28,758 nucleotides of DNA from Symbiodinium natans (lineage: Eukaryota; Sar; Dinophyceae; Suessiales; Symbiodiniaceae): contig CAJNDS010001211.1 of assembly GCA_905221605.1 (NCBI GenBank), positions 1 through 28,758 on the forward strand. Reading direction: 5' to 3'. The translations under genes were made by a program, and so were the position numbers. Positions 22,671-28,758 of this stretch are shown piece after piece (position 1 is the first letter of the stretch; every line of letters begins with the position of its first letter). Under the pieces are notes generated by a model that saw only the letters and a program-made list of their open reading frames with translations, did not search any database and was not told where the DNA came from.

Positions 22671-24770
22671 ACTTCGACTTTTTGTACTCTGGGCATGCTT
22701 GTGGTCTCCACGATCGACAGGACTGAGGTCAGGAGCTTGAGGTTAGTTAGGCTTCAAGGGTTTAGGGTTTAGGGTTTAGGGTTTAGGGTTTAGGGTTCAA
22801 GGGCTCAGGGTTTAGAGCTCAAGGCTTAGGGTTCAGAGTTTAAGGTTTATGGCGTGGGGCATCGCTGCCTCAAGCCTAAACCCTAAACCAAAACCCTAAA
22901 CCCTAGACCTACCTGTCAAACTCCAAACCATAGACTGCTCTGCAAGATCAATTCACCACATGTTGAGCCTTCTTATGCCACACCACATGCACCCCACGAA
23001 AGGCAACAGCGGGAGTGCCTCTAAACCCTAAGCCCTAAACCCCAAACCCTAAACCCGTAGCCCTAAACCCTAATTAAACCCCAAACCCTAAACCCGAAAC
23101 CCTAAACCCTAAAGCCGAAACCCTTAGCCCCTTCTGAACTGCTGGGGCTTTGGCCAGGTTCCCTCGCTCGAACGAGGAGAGCTCGGGCACACGCGAGGTG
23201 GAGACATCCTACAGTGCAAGGTGCTTCAGGGTTGAGGGTTCCCTAAACCCTAAACCCTAAACCCTAAACCCTAAACCTTAAACCCTAAACCCTAAACCCT
23301 AAACCCTAAACCCTAAACCCTAAACCCTTAGGGTTTCGGGATGCATGGGTGCGGAAGGGGTGCTGAAAAGTGCTACAGCACATGGACGGGTTCGGTCTAG
23401 AACGATACCGCTGCGCCAGAAGGCCTTGCGAGATGAGTCGGTGTAGAACAGCTGCAAGGTGTGAGGGTTTAGGGTTTAGGGTTTAGGTTTAGGGTTTAGG
23501 GTTTAGGGTTTAGGGTTTAGGGTTTAGGGTTTAGGGTTTAGGGTTTAGGGTTTAGGGTTTAGGGTTTGGGGTTTGGGGTTTGGGGTTTGGGGTTTGGGGT
23601 TTGGGGTTTAGTTAAGGGGTTAGGGTGGAATAAACCTGCTGAGCTCCGCAAACATGGGGCTGATCTCGTACAATGCATTCCGTGCAGCCCCGTCATGGAA
23701 AGAAAGATGCCACAGCAGGGTTTAGGGTTTAGGGTGTGGGGTTTAGGCGAAACTTCTCACAGGATTGTAGAAGCATGGCGTATCATCATAGCATTCAAGA
23801 CGTGAAGCAACCTATGCTTCCCAATCAGTACCCTAGGCCTTCAATCCTTAACTCCAGCGAAAACCCCCGATCCTGTCCCAACATTTGATCCCCCTAGGCC
23901 CTCGACCCCAAACCCTGCAACCCTGAAACCACAAAACCCTAGAACCTAAAACCCTAAAGCCCTTAACCCTGAAACCCGAAACACCCTACCAAGCTGCCTG
24001 AACCCTGCGAAATCCCTAAACCGTAAACCCTAAACCCTAAACCCTCAACCCTCAACCCTAAACCCTAAACCCTAAACCCTAAACCCTAAACCCTAAACCC
24101 TAAACCTAAACCCTAAACCCTAAACCCTAAACCCTAAAGGCTCAGGCAACTCAGCCCTACTCCGCTGAGCCCAGAACAGTGAATATCCGGCTCTGCACGT
24201 GCAGAGGCCTCAAGATAGGGGTTTAGGGTTTAGGGTTTAGGGTTTATAGGGTTTAGGGTTTAGGGTTTAGGGTTTAGGGTTTAGGGTTTAGGGTTTAGGG
24301 TTTAGGGTTTAGGGCTTCGGGCTTCGGGCTTAGGGCTTAGGGCTTAGGGCTTAGGGCTTAGGGCTTAGGGTTTAGCGACATTTAGGGTTTAGGGTTAGGA
24401 CTTAGGGCTTAGGGCTTAGGAAAAAAGAAAGGCTAAGCAGGCCATGAGTTGGCTCAGAGTTGAGCGCAGTAGGCTTGGGGCCTACTGGCTTGCTTGCGGC
24501 CGCGCGCTTGCAAGATTGAAAAACAAAGTATCTCTAGGGTTTAGGGTTTAGGGTTTAGGGTTTAGGGGTTAGGGTTTAGGGTTTAGGGCTTAGGGCTTAG
24601 GGCTTAGGGTTTAGGGTTTAGGGTTTAGGGTTTAGGGTTTAGGGTTTAGGGTTTAGGGTTTAGGGTTTAGGGTTTAGGGATCTCTTGCTGATCTGCCCCG
24701 CCCCCCCGGCTCTTTGCAGGGAATGAGGGGATGAGGGCCGTGCCTAAAACCCTGAACCCTGAACCCTAAT
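22671..24770. repeat. Telomere-type mosaic, block group 7
   Basis: TTTAGGG orientation: about 22758-22850, 23463-23610, 23718-23748, 24218-24420, 24535-24680. CCCTAAA orientation: about 22876-22915, 23020-23130, 23240-23330, 23890-24140, 24748-24770. Variant patches: six TTTGGGG (23565-23606), two CTTCGGG and six CTTAGGG (24315-24370). The open frame over 23566-23805 is mostly repeat translated as G-F-G-V-W-G-L and is not a gene. Confidence 0.92.
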
Positions 24771-26827
24771 TATTAAGGATAGGGTACCTGGTTCAACTCG
24801 TTCCTTCGTTCCCTACTAAGAACCAGCCAGCCGTAAACGGCCCCAGTCCGAGACCACCCCCAAGGAATAAGCTACTTCTCTTGCATGATCGGAGGGTTTA
24901 GGGTTTAGGGTTCAGGGTTCAGGGTTTAGGGTTTAGGGTTTAGGGTTTAGGGTTTAGGGGGTACCCATGGGTACCCAGTTTTTATACCTGGTTTGGGGCT
25001 TAGGGTTGGCGACCCTTTGCCAGCAGTTTCTCGTGTTGGGAAGCCGCAACTGTGTCGAAACATGCTCAAGTGTCGACGTGGCAATTCGGGTTGGCGATGC
25101 AAGTTGCTCAGCATTTCGGCCCTAAACCCTAAACCCTAAATCCTACACCCTAATGAGCTTCTCCGCTAAAGACTTGAACGGCTGAATGGAGGCAAGCATT
25201 GCGGCTTGCAGAAAATAGGGTGGCATGGAGACTGGGCACGCAAGTTTCACGGGTTCCCCCACTACCCCCTAAACCCCAAACCCTAAACCCTAAACCCTAA
25301 ACCCTTTCGGATCATTTTGGTGTCATGGCCGGGTCATGGCTTGATGCTGCGGCGGGGCGTTGCGAAGAGAACAAGTTAAATCACTAGGAAGGCTTACTCC
25401 CTAAACCCTAAACCCAAACCCTAAACCCGAAACCCTAAGCCCCTAAACCCTAAACCCTAAACCCTAAACCCTAAACCCTAAACCCTAAACCCTAAAACCC
25501 TAAAACCCTGAACCCTAAACCCTGAACCCTAAAACCCTGAACCCTGAACCCTGAACCCAAAGTGTTCTGGGTTCTACCTACTTATTCAGGGGTAGTTCCT
25601 ACTAAAGGTATAGGGTTTAGGGGTTTAATTAGGGTTCAGGGTCTTGTTGGTCGTGTGAGAGGAGAGGAGGAGAAGACCAGAGACTCCCCCACCTCCCAGC
25701 CACTATTCCGGGGTGAAAGAAAAGGGTTTAGGGTTTAGGGTTTAGGGTTTAGGGTTTAGGGTTTGGGGTTTGGGGTTTGGGGTTTAGGGTTTAGGGTTTA
25801 GGGTTTAGGGTTTAGGGTTTAGGGTTTAGGGTTTAGGGTTTAGGGTTTAGGGATTCTAGCGGGCGGCATCCTCGGACTAATTCAGACTTCTCGGGCCCCC
25901 CCGCCCCCCCCCCCCGCCCGCCGTGTTTAGAGAATTAACAATCCATCAAACGAGATACTGCAGTAAACGTCGTAGGAACGTACACGAATAAGCTGCATCG
26001 GCAAGAGCCCCAAACCTCAAACCCCAAACCCCAAACCCCATAATCCCTACACCCTAAACCCTAAACCCTAAACTCTAACCCTAAACCCTAAACCCTAAAC
26101 CTTAAACTCTAAACGCTAGTATCCCTAAGCTCTCTACAGCCTATAAGCCCTAAACTGCCAGGCCCTCTCGGGCGCCGGCACGTCGTCCTCGCCGTGGCGC
26201 TCCATGCCGCTGTTAAGATCAGCCCACGTCTGTGCGGAGCTGGCTACTTCGGGCTTAGGGCTTAGGGTTTAGGGTTTAGGACGACCTTACTGGTGCACAT
26301 GGTCGGAGAGAATATGTACGTACAACTGCATGGGCATAGCGGCATGCTGGCAGAAACACCCTAAGCCCTATTTTCCCCACACCCGAAGTGTGCCCATACA
26401 CAGGAAACATGCTGAGGAGCACATCGGAATAAACAACAAGTTGCGAGCGGAAATGCTTCGCGCTGCTCATGATTATCCTGAAGTCCGTCGTCTTTCGGCA
26501 GCCTGAACCGTCAACCGTCAAGCCTAACCCTAAACCCTAAACCCTAAACCCTAAACCCTAAACCCTAAAACCCTAAAACCCCTAAACCCGAAAAAACCCT
26601 TGACCCAGTTCGCTTGGAGACAACTGAAGCTCTTGCAGCTGGCAGCTTCAGGGATTAGCGTCCGGGATTAACCCTAAACCCTAAACCCTAAACCCTAAAC
26701 CCTAAACCCTAAACCCTAAACCCTAAACCCTAAACCCTAAACCCTAAACCCTAAACCCTAAACCCTAAATCAATCCTAAACCCGAAACCCTTAACCCTGA
26801 ACCCTAAACCCTACAAACCCTGAACAC
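24771..26827. repeat. Telomere-type mosaic, block group 8
   Basis: TTTAGGG orientation: about 24894-24960, 25600-25650, 25723-25855 (with three TTTGGGG at 25762-25782), 26255-26280. CCCTAAA orientation: about 25120-25153, 25265-25305, 25398-25560, 26008-26115, 26522-26595, 26671-26825. The palindrome GGGTACCCATGGGTACCC lies at 24959-24976 at the end of a tract. The spacer 26281-26521 (240 bp) is unique with no convincing gene; its 81-codon frame has no recognisable feature. Confidence 0.92.
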
Positions 26828-27292
26828 TGTACGCAAAGCTACCTGCTGACGCGCCTCAAATTCCATGGGCCCCGGCGGCACGTTGCTGTAGCCTCCGAGC
26901 GTGCGCCACTCCGTGACAGGGTTTAGGGCTTACGGTTTAGGTTTTGGGCCTCAAGGTTAAAGGTTTAAGGTTTAGGGTTTAGGGTTTGGGGTTTAGGGTT
27001 TAGGGTTTAGGGTTTAGGGTTTGGGCCTCAGGGTTTGTGGGGTTTATGTTTTCTGAGGGCTTGGGGCTGATAGGGCTTAAGTTTTAGGCCCCTCAGGGTT
27101 TGGTTGTTTTAGGGCTTGAGGTTTAGGGTTCAGGGTTCCGAAACCCTAAACCCTAAACCCTAAACCCTAAACCCTAAACCCTAAACCCTAAACCCTAAAC
27201 CCTAAACCCTAAACCCTAAACCCTAAACCCATGCCTAGTCACCCCCCGCCCCCCAACTAGGGCTCCAGGGTCCAGAGTGCATGAACCACCAA
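26828..27292. repeat. Telomere-type tracts with a head-to-head junction
   Basis: After a GC-rich spacer, a partly degenerate TTTAGGG tract (about 26920-27138) meets a CCCTAAA tract (about 27142-27231, 12-13 near-perfect units) with almost no spacer (GGGTTCCGAAACCCTAAA). Confidence 0.92.
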
Positions 27293-27428
27293 TTGCTTAA
27301 GAACCAACCAAAAACAAAAAGTATTCCTCCTTATAAGGGTAATAGAATTTGGGATTATTACTCTCTCTATATATATATGTATATATATATATATATATTT
27401 TTTTTTTGTTGGGGGGGTTCTTAAGCAA
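27293..27428. mobile_element. MITE-like element family A, copy 3
   Basis: 136 bp with 13-bp perfect inverted tips TTGCTTAAGAACC / GGTTCTTAAGCAA. The centre has CTCCTTATAAGGG as in copy 2, followed by a TA microsatellite (27367-27399), T9 and G7. A/C-rich left and T/G-rich right halves allow hairpin pairing. No coding capacity. Confidence 0.8.
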
Positions 27429-28145
27429 CTAGTTGTGAAGATTGTAGAATCGAAGTACGGCTGAGAGTTTTTTCATAGGGCATATGATCCCAATCTCAGG
27501 GTTCTTGGATGCGGCGTGTCCTAACTGCATGCTGACACCCGACATGTAGGAGCTCATGACGAAACCCTAAACCCTAAACCCTAAACCCTAAACCCTAAAC
27601 CCTAAACCCCAAACCCTGAACCCTGAACCCTGAACCCTATAGACCACAGGACCCTCAAGCCGAAACCGACTATACCCTAAGCCTTAGCAGCACAGTTGGG
27701 GGGTTTAGGGCTTATGGGGTTTAGGGTTGCGGGATGAGAGTTCAGGGTTTAGGGTTGCGCAGAGAGCAAACTCACAGCATTAGCAGGGATCAGGCTTGAG
27801 CTAGGGCTATTATGTTGAGGGCTGAAGGGCTCCACATCTCTAAAGCCCTCAACCCTAAACCCGAACCCCTAGCCCTAAACCCTAAACCCTAGCCCTAAAC
27901 CCTAAACCCGACACCCTACACCCTGAACTTTCAACCGCATCGTCTGGGGGTCCTCCCCAGATCCGTCGGTGGAGCAGCACTGTCGAGTAGAGGAGCTGGT
28001 AGAGGACCTGCCCCCAAAATTGTAACATAGGGGGGAGGGTTTAGGGTTTAGGGTTTAGGGTTTAGGGTTTAGGGTTTAGGGTTTAGGGTACAGGGTTTAG
28101 GGTTTAGGGTTTAGGGTTTAGGGTTTAGGGTTTAGGGTTTAGGGC
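27429..28145. repeat. Telomere-type mosaic, block group 9
   Basis: CCCTAAA orientation: about 27563-27640, 27849-27925. TTTAGGG orientation: about 27700-27760 (degenerate) and 28038-28144. The last tract is flanked by a 21-bp direct repeat (28013-28033 and 28145-28165, 19 of 21 identical). Spacers unique; no gene. Confidence 0.92.
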
Positions 28146-28699
28146 CCAAAACTGTAGCATAGGGGTCGGAAGAATTACGAATAGTATTCCCTTCTCGTAC
28201 CTTTTGTACTTATACTATAATGACCCCCAAAACCCCATTCCAATAATTCTGGCCCCTAGAGTAGGGCTTCCAGGGTTTTTGGGTTTTTTTCGGGTGATAG
28301 GGTTCTCGGGTTCTAGGGCTCTAGGGTTAGGGTTTAGGATTTGGGTTTTGGGGGTTTTGGGGTTTCGGGGTTTGACGGTTTTAGGGTTTTTAGGGTGATA
28401 AGGTTCTAGGGCTCTAGGGTTTAGGATTCAGGGTTTCGGACTTGGGGTTCGGGGATTTAGGGTTTTGGCGTTTAGGGTTTTAGGGCTTTAGGGTGTTAGG
28501 GTTCGCTAGGGTTTAGGGTTTAGGATGTGGGTTTGGGGGATTTAGGGTTTAGGGTTTTAGGGTTATATACCAGGTTAATGGTTAGGTCTTTCTTTTTTTA
28601 CGGTTAAGGGTTGAAGGTTTTAGGGTTCTAGGGTTTTAGTGCTTTAGGGTTTTAGGGGTCTAGGGTTTTCATGGTTTAAGGTGGTAGGGCTCAGAGGCT
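28146..28699 (+). repeat. Degenerate TTTAGGG-like sequence before the end
   Basis: A short unique part (28166-28265) is followed by over 400 bp of G/T-rich sequence built of diverged units such as TTCTAGGG, TTTTAGGG, TTTCGGG and TTTGGGG. It resembles an old, decayed tract. The plus-strand frame 28204-28398 reads through it and is not a credible gene. Confidence 0.85.
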
Positions 28700-28758
28700 T
28701 TTAGGGTTTAGGGTTTAGGGTTTAGGGTTTAGGGTTTAGGGTTTAGGGTTTAGGGTTT
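28700..28758 (+). repeat. Terminal perfect TTTAGGG run
   Basis: Eight perfect TTTAGGG units plus three bases, running to the last base. The orientation is that of a G-rich 3' end at the right of the molecule, as in a true telomere. Window end and chromosome end cannot be told apart from sequence alone. Confidence 0.95.

Noticed and set aside
23566-23805. Plus-strand frame reading GFGVWGLGFGVWG
   Set aside because: It is the TTTGGGG/TTTAGGG repeat translated; 7-bp units give a 7-residue protein repeat in any open frame.
10156-28758. Simple telomere healing as the sole origin of every tract
   Set aside because: Many junctions have the wrong orientation for telomerase addition (for example 21270), and some tracts have duplicated flanks.

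Overview
The window looks like a dinoflagellate nuclear contig (inference, about 0.8). Four points support this: a very large Ty1/copia-type retroelement polyprotein with dinoflagellate-style features (CCCH-finger Gag, methyltransferase-like C-terminus, divergent integrase and RT motifs); a possible degenerate dinoflagellate spliced-leader relic just upstream of it; telomere-type TTTAGGG repeats; and no other recognisable genes. TTTAGGG alone would also fit plants or some other algae.

Bases 1-10029 (minus strand) are one uninterrupted reading frame of at least 3343 codons. It starts at an ATG at 10029-10027 and runs off the left edge without a stop. I checked every codon by reading the frame line by line. 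In order it encodes: an N-terminal Gag with a long coiled coil, a Ser/Lys/Asp-rich linker, a capsid-like helical region, two CCCH zinc fingers, a basic tail, a Cys cluster, an aspartic protease (DTG), a 2-oxoglutarate/Fe(II)-oxygenase-like domain with TET/JBP-like motifs (HKDVNN ... GDFTGG ... H ... R), an HHCC plus DDE integrase, a copia-type reverse transcriptase (YVDD), an RNase H split by an insert of about 158 residues, a domain resembling cytosine-C5 methyltransferases, and an unassigned tail of about 214 residues. An element carrying both a possible base methyltransferase and a possible base oxygenase is the most interesting content of the window.

Bases 10030-10154 are the 5' untranslated part of the element. 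They hold a candidate primer-binding site resembling half-tRNA-Met priming in copia, a possible 84-bp TG...CA LTR-like segment, and the spliced-leader-like match. Telomeric repeat begins directly outside, so the element appears to sit in telomeric or subtelomeric DNA.

Bases 10156-28758 contain no supportable gene. They are a mosaic of roughly 75 short telomere-type tracts in both orientations (TTTAGGG and CCCTAAA), separated by mostly unique spacers usually 70-250 bp long. Within it are a homogenised 8-bp variant array, patches of TTTGGGG, CTTAGGG and TTCAGGG variants, two small MITE-like inverted-repeat families, a composite inverted repeat enclosing telomeric repeat, AT-rich islands and several short segmental duplications. 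The right end finishes in a perfect TTTAGGG run in the orientation expected of a real right-hand chromosome end.
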